NCBI RefSeq assembly: GCF_001712795.1
Contig: NZ_KV757671.1
Span: 30,948 to 94,947, forward strand
Length of the DNA: 64,000 bases
Direction: 5' to 3'
Source of the DNA: Nostoc sp. KVJ20
Lineage (GTDB): Bacteria > Cyanobacteriota > Cyanobacteriia > Cyanobacteriales > Nostocaceae
In this document: piece after piece, positions 21,892 to 34,087 of the stretch
How the letters are laid out: each line of letters opens with the position of its first letter
Numbering within the stretch: the first letter of the stretch is position 1
The notes under the pieces: generated by a model
Database searches by the model: none
What the model was told of the DNA's origin: nothing
Seen by the model: only the letters and a program-made list of their open reading frames with translations
Position numbers and translations under genes: made by a program

Positions 21892-22482
21892 TTGATGAAT
21901 AGCACAAAGTTTCTTTTTTTACATAAACAAATTACTGGCTGGCAAAGGCGGTTGTCCAAATGCCTGTTGTTGCTTGCAAGTCTTTTCATTATAAGTATGC
22001 AACCTGCGTATGCTGGTCTTGATAATGATTTATATGATGGCAACATTTTTGTCGTTTATGCTGGCAATGGTTCATTAGTTCCACCGAGACAGTCACTCGC
22101 ACAGACTTTAGCGGAGCATAAACCCGTATTTTTGGCTTTTTATTTAGATGACAGCAGCGATTCTAAAAGATATGCCATTTCCATTTCACGGGTACAGGAA
22201 TTCTATGGTCGGGTAGCAGAAATTATGCCGATTAATGTAGATACTATCCCGCCCAAAGAAACTTACGATCCTACAGAACCAGGATATTACTATTCTGGGG
22301 GTGTTCCGCAAGTCGTAGTATTTAATAAATCAGGTGAGGTAGTTTTGAATAAAAAGGGTCAAGTACCTTTTGAAGAAATAGACGATGAATTTCGCAAAAT
22401 CTTTGATTTATTACCACGCACCGAAACAGCACAGCTAAAGCGACGAGCCTTCAATGAGTTCAGTAGTGAGTTAGCTAGGTAA
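21892..22482 (+). CDS. Thioredoxin-like thylakoid/lumen protein (conserved cyanobacterial)
   Basis: Signal sequence; KPVFLAFYLDDSSDSKRYAISISRVQ...GGVPQVVVFNKSGEVV thioredoxin-like pattern. Confidence 0.6.
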   Translation: MMNSTKFLFLHKQITGWQRRLSKCLLLLASLFIISMQPAYAGLDNDLYDGNIFVVYAGNGSLVPPRQSLAQTLAEHKPVFLAFYLDDSSDSKRYAISISRVQEFYGRVAEIMPINVDTIPPKETYDPTEPGYYYSGGVPQVVVFNKSGEVVLNKKGQVPFEEIDDEFRKIFDLLPRTETAQLKRRAFNEFSSELAR

Positions 22483-22673
22483 CTTATGGGGTAGACCAAA
22501 TTGGTCTGCCCTCATTTTTAGTGATATCTGTTACTACATTTCTGCCGATGCCAAAGCATAATATTGAAATATCTGTTTTAACAGATTACAGAGTTAATCT
22601 ATAGTCCATAAGTCCGCAAAAACTGACTAATGACTAATGACTAATGACCAATGACTAACTAGAGTGTATTCTG

Positions 22674-23563
<890 letters not shown>

Positions 23564-23672
23564 TTACATTCCTGTGGCTCTTGCCAGTTGTTCGCTTAGG
23601 ATCGTGGATCAAATAACCTGTAATTCTGTAGGGTGCGTTAGGAAACGCCGTCACCTACCTTATTTAAGATCC

Positions 23673-24764
23673 TTACTTGCTAAGATGCTGAATGAAGAAG
23701 GACTGAAGTTTGTCCCAGGGGATGAGGTTCACCCGGTCGTAAAGATCGACGTGCCCGGACTCCGGAACAATATAAAGTTCCTTTGGTTCGGCTGCACGCT
23801 TATAAGCATCTTCACTAAACTCTCTGGAGTGTGCATCTGCCCCCGTGATTAACAGCATGGGACGAGGCGAAATCGTCTCGATGTCGTTGAACGGGTAGAA
23901 GTTCATGAATTTGACGTTGCTGGTAAGCGTCGGGTGCGTTGTCAGGTTCGGTGACGAACCTTTGGGGGTGTATTCGCCCCTGGGAGTGCGGTAGAAGTCG
24001 TAAAACTCACGCTCAATGGCGGTGGAGTTCTCGTTGAGTTCATGCACCGTCCCGCCAGTGTATTTGGTCTCGCCACCCGTGAACTCCACATAGCGCTGTT
24101 CAGCCGCCTCCGCGATCGCTTTCTTTCTCTGTTCGAGGGTCGTAGAATGCCTAAGCCCGTTACGGTTGGCCGCACCCATATCATACATACTTACCGTCGC
24201 AATGGCCTTCATCCGCGGGTCAATCTTGGCGGCGCTGATGACGAAGCTGCCGCTGCCGCAAATCCCAAGAACGCCAATCCGGTTCCTGTCAATGAATGGC
24301 CGAGTACCCAGAAAATCCACCGCAGCACTGAAATCCTCAGCATAAATATCTGGCGCAACAACGTTGCGGGGCAGCCCCTCACTCTCGCCCCAGAAGGACA
24401 AATCAAGGGACAAGGTGACGAATCCCTGTTCAGCCAGTTTTTGAGCGTACAGATTCGAGCTTTGTTCTTTGACTGCACCCATTGGGTGCCCAACGATGAT
24501 TGCGGGATTCTTGGCGCTCTGATTCAAGGTTTTGGGAATGAAGAGAGTCCCAGCAACTTGCATGTTGTATTGGTTTTTGAACGTAACTTTCTGCATAGTC
24601 ACCTTGTCACTCTTATAGAAGTTGTCTGCCCCCTCGACCACAGTGGAGTTCTGGGCGGGTGCTTGGGAGATATTATGCGAGGTGCGCGTTTTGTCGAGCG
24701 CAACTGCCGCCGTCGTCGCGCTGATTGTACTAATCAAGAGGGGTAGTATAACCAGGTGTTTCAT
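23673..24764 (-). CDS. Secreted alpha/beta hydrolase (dienelactone-hydrolase-like)
   Basis: Signal peptide; NPAIIVGHPMGAVKEQSS, RIGVLGICGSGSF nucleophile elbow, PESGHVDLY. Confidence 0.85.
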   Translation of the reverse strand: MKHLVILPLLISTISATTAAVALDKTRTSHNISQAPAQNSTVVEGADNFYKSDKVTMQKVTFKNQYNMQVAGTLFIPKTLNQSAKNPAIIVGHPMGAVKEQSSNLYAQKLAEQGFVTLSLDLSFWGESEGLPRNVVAPDIYAEDFSAAVDFLGTRPFIDRNRIGVLGICGSGSFVISAAKIDPRMKAIATVSMYDMGAANRNGLRHSTTLEQRKKAIAEAAEQRYVEFTGGETKYTGGTVHELNENSTAIEREFYDFYRTPRGEYTPKGSSPNLTTHPTLTSNVKFMNFYPFNDIETISPRPMLLITGADAHSREFSEDAYKRAAEPKELYIVPESGHVDLYDRVNLIPWDKLQSFFIQHLSK

Positions 24765-24811
24765 TGAGTTCTCCAAATGTGTGGATTGGTTAGCTTCGGT
24801 TCGACGAACAA

Positions 24812-25585
24812 TCACTGCACCGTTTGACCGCCATCGACGACCAAGGTGTGTCCGATGATGAAGGCAGCTGCGTCTGAACACAGCCAGACAACGGCATTGG
24901 CAATCTCTTCGGGCTGACCCATCCGCCCGACAGGCTCCTCCGAGATTACCTGCTTGCGTCCTTCAGCAGTGCCGCCAGTGAAGCGATCCATCATCGGTGT
25001 GTCAATGTAACCGGGGGCAACGGCGTTGACGCGGATGTTCTGCGAGGCATAGTCGAGAGCCGCTGACTTGGTGAGTCCGATTACGCCGTGTTTTGCGGCA
25101 GTGTATGCGGCTCCGCCCTTGATGCCTATGACCCCAGCACCCGATGATGTGTTCACGATCGCGCCGCCCCCTTGCTTGAGTAGCAGCGGAATTTCATACT
25201 TCATGCACAGAAAAACGCCGCGCAGATCGATGTCTACGATCCGATCCCATTCTTCCTCTTCGATTTCCGCTGTTGCTGCATTTTTCTGCTCCACACCGGC
25301 GTTGTTGAAGGCAAAGTCCAGCCGCCCGAAGCTCTCGATGGTCTTGGAAAGAGCCGCCTTCACGTCCTCGCTTCGCGTCACATCGCACTTAACGGCAAGC
25401 ACTCGTCCGCCGAGTTCTTCGATCATGTATGCCGTTTCTTGATTGCCCTGTTCTGAAACGTCGGCGACCACTACATTAGCGCCCTCACGGGCAAATGCCA
25501 GCGCCGTAGCTCTACCAATGCCGTTCGCTGCTCCAGTCACAAACGCAACTTTTCCTGTGTACTTTCCATTTTCGTTCGTTGTCAT
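24812..25585 (-). CDS. SDR family NAD(P)-dependent oxidoreductase
   Basis: VAFVTGAANGIGRATALAFAREG, NNAG, YTAAKHGVIGLTK. Confidence 0.93.
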   Translation of the reverse strand: MTTNENGKYTGKVAFVTGAANGIGRATALAFAREGANVVVADVSEQGNQETAYMIEELGGRVLAVKCDVTRSEDVKAALSKTIESFGRLDFAFNNAGVEQKNAATAEIEEEEWDRIVDIDLRGVFLCMKYEIPLLLKQGGGAIVNTSSGAGVIGIKGGAAYTAAKHGVIGLTKSAALDYASQNIRVNAVAPGYIDTPMMDRFTGGTAEGRKQVISEEPVGRMGQPEEIANAVVWLCSDAAAFIIGHTLVVDGGQTVQ

Positions 25586-25642
25586 GATTTTTTTCCTTTA
25601 ATTCTTCACCTAACAAGGTCTTAAAACCACCAGATGCGGAGA

Positions 25643-26152
25643 TCAGTTGGGATATTGCTCGTCGCTGACATGCTCCAGCCAGTCCACAGGTTTGCCATCG
25701 AGTTCTTCGTGAATGGCAATGTGCGTCATGGCTGTGGTGGCTGTAGCTCCATGCCAGTGTTTCAGTCCGGGCGGAATTCGGACAACATCACCTGGTTTGA
25801 TTTCCTGAATTTGTCCTCCCCATTGCTGGACATAACCAGACCCAGCCGTCACAATCAGGGTTTGTCCTAGTGGATGTGTATGCCACGCTGTCCTAGCACC
25901 CGGCTCGAAGGTTACACTAGCGCCAGCCGTGCGTGACGGGTCGCGTGCTGAAAACAGGGGATCGATGCGGACGGAACCTGTAAAATATTCGGTTGATCCT
26001 CTAGTAGAAGGCTGCGAACCTTTCCGAGCGATCTCCACTATCCGTGTGTCATTGTCTGATGTAACTTGTGTCTGACCTGCATGAGCAAGCGCCGAAGTAA
26101 GCAGGGAAAATGACACGATAGTTGTGGCAAGCAGTTTCATTTCCGTCTCCAA
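25643..26152 (-). CDS. Secreted cupin-domain protein
   Basis: Signal peptide; [44 protein letters not shown]. Confidence 0.88.
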   Translation of the reverse strand: METEMKLLATTIVSFSLLTSALAHAGQTQVTSDNDTRIVEIARKGSQPSTRGSTEYFTGSVRIDPLFSARDPSRTAGASVTFEPGARTAWHTHPLGQTLIVTAGSGYVQQWGGQIQEIKPGDVVRIPPGLKHWHGATATTAMTHIAIHEELDGKPVDWLEHVSDEQYPN

Positions 26153-26251
26153 CTTTCAGTTTTTACTAAACAATCCCTAGGGAAGATGGACTGACCGAAG
26201 AGGCAGGGGAGAAAGATACTGAAATTCCCCTGCAAAAAGGGTTCAGAGCAA

Positions 26252-26776
26252 CTATTGAACAAGCTCGATTGTCACTTCTACAGAGCCAGGCACATTCAAT
26301 GCCTCGATGCCACCGTCTATTTTTCCGAGGATCGCGAGTCCATTTGAGTATTCAAAATCTCGATAATAAATCGCCAAATTTCCCCAGGGAGCGTAATAAG
26401 CAATATCTCCAACAGCAGGATCGCTGCCTGGAGGTGCATCTTCTGTAGATAATTTTTTTGGCAGATCGCTGACTTTTTCGGTTCTCGCGTAATCTTCTAA
26501 CGTCAGCGTTAATGGCAGCAGGGAAATAAAATCCTGAGTGGTTTTGCTGTCGATCAAAGTGGCTGTAACGACTTTATCTTTGACCTTGATGTTTATCTGC
26601 ATACTGTCTGCCTGCTTGGTTGATATTTCAGTTGGTATCTTCAACGAGGCGCTGCTAGTCATACTGTTATCGGCACGGCAGGCTGAGTAACTCAAGGACA
26701 TCACTAGGGCGAGAACTAAAATCAGCATTCTCTGCTGGCAGTTTTTCCCCTTGATAGAAAACCATCTCAAAAGCAT
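26252..26776 (-). CDS. Cyclophilin-like fold (lipo)protein
   Basis: Lipobox-like LSYSAC; DFISLLPLTLTLEDYARTEKVSDLPKKL...GDIAYYAPWGNLAIYYRDF. Confidence 0.75.
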   Translation of the reverse strand: MLLRWFSIKGKNCQQRMLILVLALVMSLSYSACRADNSMTSSASLKIPTEISTKQADSMQINIKVKDKVVTATLIDSKTTQDFISLLPLTLTLEDYARTEKVSDLPKKLSTEDAPPGSDPAVGDIAYYAPWGNLAIYYRDFEYSNGLAILGKIDGGIEALNVPGSVEVTIELVQ

Positions 26777-27177
26777 TAAGATATTCCTCCATACTGATCG
26801 TCGCTGACATGCTCTATCCAGTCCACAGGTTTACCATCGAGCCATTCCTGAATGGCAATGTGCGTCATGGAAGTGGTTGCTGTCGCACCGTGCCAATGCT
26901 TCTCACTCGGCGAGATCCAAATCGCGTCCCCCGGTCGAATTTCCTCGATCGCACCGCCCCATCGCTGTATAAGTCCACAGCCAGCCGTCACGATTAGGGT
27001 TTGTCCCAATGGGTGGGTATGCCATGCTGTCCTAGCAGCAGGTTCGAACGTGACACTAGCGCCAGATGTGCGTGCTGGATCGTGTGCCTCGAACAGGGGG
27101 TCAACGCGGACAATGCCGGTAAAATACTCAGCCTGCCCTTTAGCGGAAGGCTGTGAGCCACTTCTTTTAATGTCCAT
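26776..27177 (-). CDS. Cupin-domain protein, paralog of 25643..26152
   Basis: [38 protein letters not shown]; no signal peptide. Confidence 0.85.
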   Translation of the reverse strand: MDIKRSGSQPSAKGQAEYFTGIVRVDPLFEAHDPARTSGASVTFEPAARTAWHTHPLGQTLIVTAGCGLIQRWGGAIEEIRPGDAIWISPSEKHWHGATATTSMTHIAIQEWLDGKPVDWIEHVSDDQYGGIS

Positions 27178-27386
27178 TTTCTTAATTCCTTTACTTGATG
27201 CCATTTCGATGGCTAGTAGGCAAGTCTCTTGCCCAATCGAAACTGAGTTTTATATTGAATAAAAATCCAGAGTGCTTATAAGAAGCTGAAATCATTTTTC
27301 TTTGCTTTAGCTTCATCTTAGGCATTTTGAAGGGCAAGCAATAGGACGATCGTCTAAGATTGTTGTACAATCCTGCAGACTTAGAA

Positions 27387-28352
27387 ATGAACGCTGCCAA
27401 TATCAATTTAATCAACAACCCACAGGCAAAGCGCGAGGCAGACAGAGCGCAAGCCTACAGAGACGAACTGACTGAGCGGATTGCCCAGGCGATTCGTCAT
27501 GATGGGACGATTGAGCCACTGAAAGGTTTGCACTTCAACCGCGCCTCCTCACCTTCGGAATGCGTTCATAGTGTCTCTATTCCTGCCTTTTGTGCGATCG
27601 CTCAGGGCAGAAAAGAAGTTCTTCTGGGTAGCGATCGCTATCAGTACGACCCGATGCATTATCTGCTGGCTACGGTTGAACTGCCGATCACCAGCCAAAT
27701 TCTGGAAGCATCAAAGGCGCAACCGTGCCTTAATCTTCGCCTCGATCTTGACCCCACCCTCGTTGGCTCAGTGATGGTCGAGGCTGGGTATCCCTCATCG
27801 CACAGCCGTGGTGATGTGAAAGCGATCGACGTAAGTCCGTTGAATGTAAATCTTTTGGACGCTGTGGTGCGGCTCGTCAGGCTTCTAGATTCTCCTGCTG
27901 AAGCTCATGTTCTCGCACCACTGATTAAGCGGGAAATTATTTACCGACTCCTCATAGGAGAGCAAGGTAATCGGCTCCGTCATATTGCAGTTTTGGGTGG
28001 CTACACTTACCACATTGCTAGAGCCGTCGAGCGACTTCGTAAAGACTTTAATGAACCGATCAAGATTGAAAACATCGCACGAGAAATGGGAATGAGTGTC
28101 TCCGGGTTTCACCATCACTTTAAGTCTGTCACTGCAATGAGTCCCTTGCAGTTCCAGAAGCAACTGCGGCTCCAGGAGGCTCGCCGTCTGATGCTGGGGG
28201 AAAACCTTGACGCTACCAGTGCTGCCTACCGAGTGGGGTACGATGATGCCTCGCACTTCAACCGGGAGTACAAGCGGCTCTTTGGTGCCCCACCGATGCG
28301 TGATGTAGAGCGGCTGCGAGAAGCTGCTAGGGAAACTGCTAGTTCAATATGA
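27387..28352 (+). CDS. AraC family transcriptional regulator
   Basis: N-terminal AraC-type domain; C-terminal IKIENIAREMGMSVSGFHHHFKSVTAMSPLQFQKQLRLQEARRLM..AAYRVGYDDASHFNREYKRLFG. Confidence 0.93.
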   Translation: MNAANINLINNPQAKREADRAQAYRDELTERIAQAIRHDGTIEPLKGLHFNRASSPSECVHSVSIPAFCAIAQGRKEVLLGSDRYQYDPMHYLLATVELPITSQILEASKAQPCLNLRLDLDPTLVGSVMVEAGYPSSHSRGDVKAIDVSPLNVNLLDAVVRLVRLLDSPAEAHVLAPLIKREIIYRLLIGEQGNRLRHIAVLGGYTYHIARAVERLRKDFNEPIKIENIAREMGMSVSGFHHHFKSVTAMSPLQFQKQLRLQEARRLMLGENLDATSAAYRVGYDDASHFNREYKRLFGAPPMRDVERLREAARETASSI

Positions 28353-28557
28353 TCTCCTCAAAATGCCACACAAAAGCATGATCCTTCCAGTTGCAAATGT
28401 GTGCCATCAACTTAATACCAAGCAGGTAAGAGGTTACAGTTCCAGGTAAATTGTCTGACGACTTAGCCCCTGATACGCTAAATTAGCGTTAAACAATCTT
28501 TCTAACATTTGTCAAGTTATACCAATTTGAAAAAAGAATGTGACAAATAGACCATTT

Positions 28558-28586
28558 GTAGAGACGCGATGAATCGCGTCTTTACC
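28558..28586. repeat. Dispersed palindromic repeat (GACGCGATgaATCGCGTC)
   Basis: tgtagagacgcgatgaatcgcgtctttac; related copy at 34288-34315. Confidence 0.7.
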
Positions 28587-28706
28587 CAAGGATGTGTTGC
28601 AATCATTAATTGAATTGGTATTAGTTTTGAGAGTTTGTAGTCAGAACTTTAGTGCCTAGAAAATAAGGACTAAAGTCCTTACTACAAACTTGTTGGAAAA
28701 CAATGC

Positions 28707-30260
28707 TTATCGACTTTGAACTATGGACTCTTGATTAGAGTTGTCAAACTCTGGATGTTCTACTCTGGGAGGTTTCCAGCTTTCCGTCCAAGCGAGGCAT
28801 AACTGACGGAAGCGATCGCCCCGCACCTCAAAATTCGGGTATTGGTCGAAACTCGCGCAAGCTGGAGATAACAACACCACAGATGCTTGATATTCCTTAG
28901 CTAATTCTGCTGCTCTCGGAACTGCCCTTTCCATAGTTTCTACAATATGGTATGTATGATACCCTACCTCTTGGAGACGCTTGGCAAATGCGGGTGCAGC
29001 AGAGCCAATCAATAACACAGCAGCAGCTTGGGAGTGAATTTTTGCTAGCCAGCCAGTATCATCACCTGCTTTCGCTTCTCCACCAGCAATTAAAATCGCT
29101 GGACTTTGTACAGATGCTAAACCAACTTCGGCAGCATCGTAGTTAGTGGCTTTGCTGTCGTTAATGAAATCAATACCTTCCCAAGTGCAGATATGTTCCA
29201 AACGATGGGCAACACCAGGGAATTCCCGAATCGCAAGTGCGATCGCATCACGATTAATTCCCGCTAATCTTGCCGTTGCTACTGCCATCAAGAGATTTTG
29301 CTGGTTATGTTCTCCCACCATTCGCAAAGTAGATACCTTTACAATCGGTTCTGGTGCAGAGGTTGCAGTTAATTTTTCCACAACCCAGCCGTCCTCAATG
29401 TAAAAGCCTTTTTCGCTAATCAGGAAATCTTTTCCTTTGACACTTGTCCAATAGGCATCAGGCCAAGCACTTAAACCTAGCTGGCTCAAGTAGGCATCAT
29501 CGCCATTGAATACTTGCAACTCGGACTGACGTAATAACTTGGCTTTGATGTTGTAATAGTTCTCTAAAGTCTGATGGCGACTGAGGTGATCTGGTGTGAA
29601 AGTCGTCCAAACACCGATACGGGGAGCAAGAGAGACGGAAGATTCTATTTGATAGCTGCTAACTTCCGCAATCACCCAATCAATACAATTTTGGATTTTA
29701 GGTCGCACCTTTGGTGCGCTTCCAGCGCAACTTGGATTTTGGATTTGAGTTTCCCCACCTCTTTCCCTATCCCCCTGTCCCCTATCCCCTGTCCCCTGTC
29801 CCCTATTAGATAGGGCAACATCACAAGCGGCGTAGCCAATATTACCGCAAGCGGGGGCATTTAATTCTGCTGCTTGGAAAATGGCAGCAATTAAAGCTGT
29901 GGTAGTAGTTTTGCCGTTAGTACCTGTAATTCCTACCCAAGGCAGTAATCGCAAATTTCGCCAAGCGAGTTCCATTTCGCCAATGGTTTCAATACCTAAT
30001 TGGCGTGCCTTAATTAATACGGGAATATCCCAAGGCACGCCAGGACTAACAACTATTAATTGGGGTAAATTAGCACCATTCAATTCTAGGGATTGGCCTA
30101 GTTTCACGGTTATTTGCTCGGCAGCGAGTTCTTGTTGTTGTTGCAGGAGGGCTTCGGAGGTATTGCCATCACTTAGCTCCACCTCCCAACCTTCCCGTTT
30201 CAACAATCTCGCCGCAGCAACACCGGACTTTCCCAATCCAATTACAGTAGCTCTAGGCAT
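28707..30260 (-). CDS. murD: UDP-N-acetylmuramoylalanine--D-glutamate ligase with repeat-derived insertion
   Basis: [44 protein letters not shown]...[24 protein letters not shown]. Confidence 0.93.
   Translation of the reverse strand: MPRATVIGLGKSGVAAARLLKREGWEVELSDGNTSEALLQQQQELAAEQITVKLGQSLELNGANLPQLIVVSPGVPWDIPVLIKARQLGIETIGEMELAWRNLRLLPWVGITGTNGKTTTTALIAAIFQAAELNAPACGNIGYAACDVALSNRGQGTGDRGQGDRERGGETQIQNPSCAGSAPKVRPKIQNCIDWVIAEVSSYQIESSVSLAPRIGVWTTFTPDHLSRHQTLENYYNIKAKLLRQSELQVFNGDDAYLSQLGLSAWPDAYWTSVKGKDFLISEKGFYIEDGWVVEKLTATSAPEPIVKVSTLRMVGEHNQQNLLMAVATARLAGINRDAIALAIREFPGVAHRLEHICTWEGIDFINDSKATNYDAAEVGLASVQSPAILIAGGEAKAGDDTGWLAKIHSQAAAVLLIGSAAPAFAKRLQEVGYHTYHIVETMERAVPRAAELAKEYQASVVLLSPACASFDQYPNFEVRGDRFRQLCLAWTESWKPPRVEHPEFDNSNQESIVQSR
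29688..29810. repeat. Composite repeat block inside murD (three repeat types)
   Basis: Contains ttggattttgga, the palindrome ggtcgcacctttggtgcgc, and (CCCCTGT)n; encodes [39 protein letters not shown]. Confidence 0.9.
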
Positions 30261-30342
30261 AGATTGCAGCAGAGTCCCTGGTTAAGCACTCCCTATAGTA
30301 GCGCTTCTTGGCAAAAATTACACAAGTTTTTGTTGACCTACG

Positions 30343-32496
30343 CTACAGATTTTTGACGATCGCACCAAAGTCAGCTAAAACACGGGCATGATTGCGAACT
30401 AATCCGAGTAGATGTAACCGATTACGCTTGACTTCTGGATCGGAATCCATAACTAAAACGCTATCTGGGCCATCAAAAAAGTTACTAACTGCTGGAGAAA
30501 TTTTTGCTAGTGCTGCTACTAACAGTTGATAATTTCGTGTCTGCTGTGCTGCTTGAGTTTCCGGTACTGATTCGATTAAGGCTTTATACAAAGCGTCTTC
30601 TGAGGGCTTTTGGAATAATTCTGGACGAACTACCGTTGCTGGTTCTAGCTGTTTTGTATCCAAATCACCTTGAGCGGCTAATCGTGTGGAACGGTTAACT
30701 GTTTCGTAGATGTTATCTAAAGTACTATCGTTACGGATTTGTTGTAAGTACAAGGCGCGATCGCGTACATCCAATAAATCCTTTAACGTCCGTTCTGTAT
30801 ATTCTGGGTCATTTTCTCCCAAAACTGCATTTACTAAATCGTAATCAATCTGCTTTTCTTCTTGCAGCAAGGTGCGGATGCGTTGCAAGAAAAACTCTTG
30901 TAATGCTGTGGTTAATGATGCCTGATCTTTGTGGTATTTTGCTGCAAAATCTGTTGCTATTTGTGCCAATAAATTATCTAAATTTATCGGCAGATTATAA
31001 AACCAAGTAATTTTAACTACAGCATTAGCAGCCCGACGCAAGGCGAAGGGATCGGAGGAACCAGTGGGAATTAAACCTAAACCAAAGATACTTACCAAGG
31101 TATCTAATCTATCTGCCAAACCGACAATTTGACCTGTGAGTGTTTCGGGTAAATTGTCACCGGCTCCCGTTGGCAAATAATGTTGATAAATTGCCTTTGC
31201 TACTTCCGCATCTTCACCACTGGCTAAGGCATATTTTTCTCCCATGATGCCTTGCAATTCCGGGAATTCATACACCATTTGTGTCACCAAATCTGCTTTA
31301 CATAATAAAGCAGCACGTTGGATTTTTTGGCTTTGATTTTCCGCTAATTCTAATTGGGTGCTTATTTGCTCGGCAATCTTCACTACTCTATCTATCTTGG
31401 TACGCACCGAACCCAATTCTTCTTGGAAAGTAACTTTTTCTAACTGGGGTAAAAAGCTTTCTATTGGTTTGGTTAAATCAGCTTCGTAGAAAAATCTGCC
31501 ATCAGCTAATCTGGCACGAATTACTCTTTCATTCCCAACGGCGACAATATCTGATTTTTTGGGATCAGCATTAGAAATGGTGATGAAATTGGGCAATAAT
31601 TCTTGCTGAGAACTATCTGGTTTGAATACAGGAAAATAACGCTGGTGAGTAACCATAACTTCAGTAATTACTTCAGTTGGTAATTCCAAAAATTCTGGTT
31701 CAAATTTCCCGACAACTGCGGAAGGATATTCTACAAGGTTGGTTACTTCTGCTAACAAATCGGGGTAAATGACTGTATAACCGCCTAAATTCTCTGCTAC
31801 TGCTTTTACTTGTTCTTTGATCAGATTTGACCGTTCTTCTGGGTCAACGGTGACATAAGCAGACTTGAGGTCGGTAACATAATCGGTAGCTTGGGCAATT
31901 GTCACAGGTTCAGGATGTAAAACCCGATGACCTTGAGAAATGCGATCGCTCTGAATCGTTTTAGAACCGTTCACCAATTCTAGAGGTAGCACCGTTTCGT
32001 CTAACAAAGCTACCAACCAACGAATTGGTCGGGAAAACCTCGCATCCCCGTCACCCCAACGCATCAATCGTTTACCTTCCAAACCCCAAATCCACTGGGG
32101 AACAAGTTCTGTCAAAATTTCCGCGACAGAACGACCAAGAATTCTTTTTTGCACAAAGACAAATTCCCCTTTGTCAGTGGGGCGAACAGACAGCGCATCT
32201 AATTCCACACCTTGCTTTTTAGCAAAACCGGCGGCGGCGGCTGTCGGTTGACCATCTTTAAAGGCAGCTTGGGCGGGGGGGCCTTTAATTTCTTCTTCTC
32301 GGTCTGGTTGCTGGGATGGTAGACCTTTAATCACTACCGCCAGACGCCGAGGAGTACCATACACCTGGACACTTTCGCCCTTGATGCTGTTTGCTTCCAA
32401 ACTTTGAGGAATGCGCTCTCGCCACTGTATTAAGGCATCACTGAGAAAGCTTGCAGGTAATTCTTCTGTACCAACTTCTAATAGAAACGCAGGCAT
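30343..32496 (-). CDS. glyS: Glycyl-tRNA synthetase beta subunit
   Basis: [38 protein letters not shown]. Confidence 0.95.
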   Translation of the reverse strand: MPAFLLEVGTEELPASFLSDALIQWRERIPQSLEANSIKGESVQVYGTPRRLAVVIKGLPSQQPDREEEIKGPPAQAAFKDGQPTAAAAGFAKKQGVELDALSVRPTDKGEFVFVQKRILGRSVAEILTELVPQWIWGLEGKRLMRWGDGDARFSRPIRWLVALLDETVLPLELVNGSKTIQSDRISQGHRVLHPEPVTIAQATDYVTDLKSAYVTVDPEERSNLIKEQVKAVAENLGGYTVIYPDLLAEVTNLVEYPSAVVGKFEPEFLELPTEVITEVMVTHQRYFPVFKPDSSQQELLPNFITISNADPKKSDIVAVGNERVIRARLADGRFFYEADLTKPIESFLPQLEKVTFQEELGSVRTKIDRVVKIAEQISTQLELAENQSQKIQRAALLCKADLVTQMVYEFPELQGIMGEKYALASGEDAEVAKAIYQHYLPTGAGDNLPETLTGQIVGLADRLDTLVSIFGLGLIPTGSSDPFALRRAANAVVKITWFYNLPINLDNLLAQIATDFAAKYHKDQASLTTALQEFFLQRIRTLLQEEKQIDYDLVNAVLGENDPEYTERTLKDLLDVRDRALYLQQIRNDSTLDNIYETVNRSTRLAAQGDLDTKQLEPATVVRPELFQKPSEDALYKALIESVPETQAAQQTRNYQLLVAALAKISPAVSNFFDGPDSVLVMDSDPEVKRNRLHLLGLVRNHARVLADFGAIVKNL

Positions 32497-32698
32497 AGGT
32501 CACTGTTTTCAACTTTGCGTAGCTCAACTTTATCAGTTATTCTCAAGCGATCGCTCCTAACTTTTTTGAAAGCGGCGGGAAACTCCATCCCCTTGTGGGT
32601 GCAGAGGGACAGCCGCCCCGCCGCTTCGGGCATTGGGCATTGGTAACTTCTTCCCCATGCCCAAAAACTCCATCCCGCAAGTGGCGTGGAGTTTTTTA

Positions 32699-33841
32699 TT
32701 ATTGTGCGCTGGCTACGATCTGATTCCAGGCTTTGACTGCTGTCTGTAAATTCTTTGGCAGGTTATTTTGAGAAATATCGTTATATTGAACAGTACCCTG
32801 TTGGCTGGTGAGAGTGTAGGTAATATAGTCAGCAGAACCGCTGGGGGCTGGGTAACTAAGATTCTGGAATTTACTAAACTGGGAACGTTCTAGCGATCGC
32901 ACAAATTGTTGCACCTGTTGCACAGAAACGCGGCGGACACTACGTTCAGAATCATTGGCATCACCAATACGCACCCGAATCAATAACCCATCTTTGAGTA
33001 AAACAGTCTCGTATGTTCTGCCAGTAATACCACCACTGGAGATTTGCCGAAATACTATATCTCGATCTAACGGTGGTGGTAACTCGCTGACTGGAATTTT
33101 TACAGGGGCTTGTGTATTTTCATTAGCGTTTTGATTCAGTCTGAGTGCGGAACCTGTTTGATTGGTGTGATAAACCAAGGTTTGATCAACTGCACCGACA
33201 ACCACCCGCCAGCCTTGTACTAAAGCTTGGGTACAGAATTCATCAGCATTAGCTAATTCTAAACAGCTATCTCTCCAAGTTTGCTGTTGAGCCTGAATAA
33301 TGGTTAGCTGAGAAATTGGCTTTTGCAAACGTCTGGATGCAGCCCGCAAAACAGCATTTTTTACAGATGTGGGTAATTTAACTGGTAGATTTTCTGAGGG
33401 GGTATTTGCCGAAGCTAAACGTAGCGATCGCCCATTATTATTAGTATGATAAATCCAGTTTTTTTTGCCATTAGATACCACAATCTGCCAACCCGGAACT
33501 AACGCTTGGGTGCAGATTTCATCAGGTTGAGGTAGTTCCAAGCAACCATTGCGCCAAGTCTGTTGATTATAGTTAATAATTTGCAGTTGGCTGGTGAAAA
33601 TTCCCTCTCTACGGGCTAAATCTCGCAGTACCGCATTAGCTACTGGACGTGGCAAGCGGTTGGGTTTAACATTGTCTTTGAGAACTTCATTGCTTGTTTC
33701 TAGTGATAAGTTCAAAGAAGCACCCGTAGCATCTTTAATAAGTGTTAAAGTGCTAGCAACAGACAAAATACCCGTCAAAACCAAAGCAGTTAAAAATCGC
33801 CCTTGATTGGTGTTAAAGTAGTTTTTCAGCATGGATTTCAT
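32699..33841 (-). CDS. Secreted protein with internally duplicated ~80-aa domain (conserved cyanobacterial)
   Basis: LPRPVANAVLRDLARR..QQTWRNGCLELPQPDEICTQALVPGWQIVVSNG..YHTNN repeated as LPTSVKNAVLRAASRR..QQTWRDSCLELANADEFCTQALVQGWRVVVGA..YHTNQ. Confidence 0.75.
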   Translation of the reverse strand: MKSMLKNYFNTNQGRFLTALVLTGILSVASTLTLIKDATGASLNLSLETSNEVLKDNVKPNRLPRPVANAVLRDLARREGIFTSQLQIINYNQQTWRNGCLELPQPDEICTQALVPGWQIVVSNGKKNWIYHTNNNGRSLRLASANTPSENLPVKLPTSVKNAVLRAASRRLQKPISQLTIIQAQQQTWRDSCLELANADEFCTQALVQGWRVVVGAVDQTLVYHTNQTGSALRLNQNANENTQAPVKIPVSELPPPLDRDIVFRQISSGGITGRTYETVLLKDGLLIRVRIGDANDSERSVRRVSVQQVQQFVRSLERSQFSKFQNLSYPAPSGSADYITYTLTSQQGTVQYNDISQNNLPKNLQTAVKAWNQIVASAQ

Positions 33842-34087
33842 AGTAATATAGAAATGTTATTCAAGAGTTATATAACTCAAAAATAGTATCCAGTCATTAA
33901 TAGACAATAAAATATACAATTCCAGAACTTCACTAGTTGGAATTAGTTTGATATTTGTCTTCTGAAACAGATATAAACAAAGACGCTGATATAGTGATTG
34001 TTTGTTCCTTATACAAATTTTGTATGAAGATGAACTCAATCAAAACGCTGTGCTGATACCAATCTAATGTGAAGTTGCACATATCTT

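Noticed and set aside
24042-24746. 234-aa plus-strand ORF (MHRPASVFGLATRELHIALFS...)
   Set aside because: Antisense to the well-supported alpha/beta hydrolase; a GC-rich shadow ORF without domain features.
29881-30285. 134-aa plus-strand ORF antisense to murD
   Set aside because: Opposes conserved MurD N-terminal sequence; no independent evidence.
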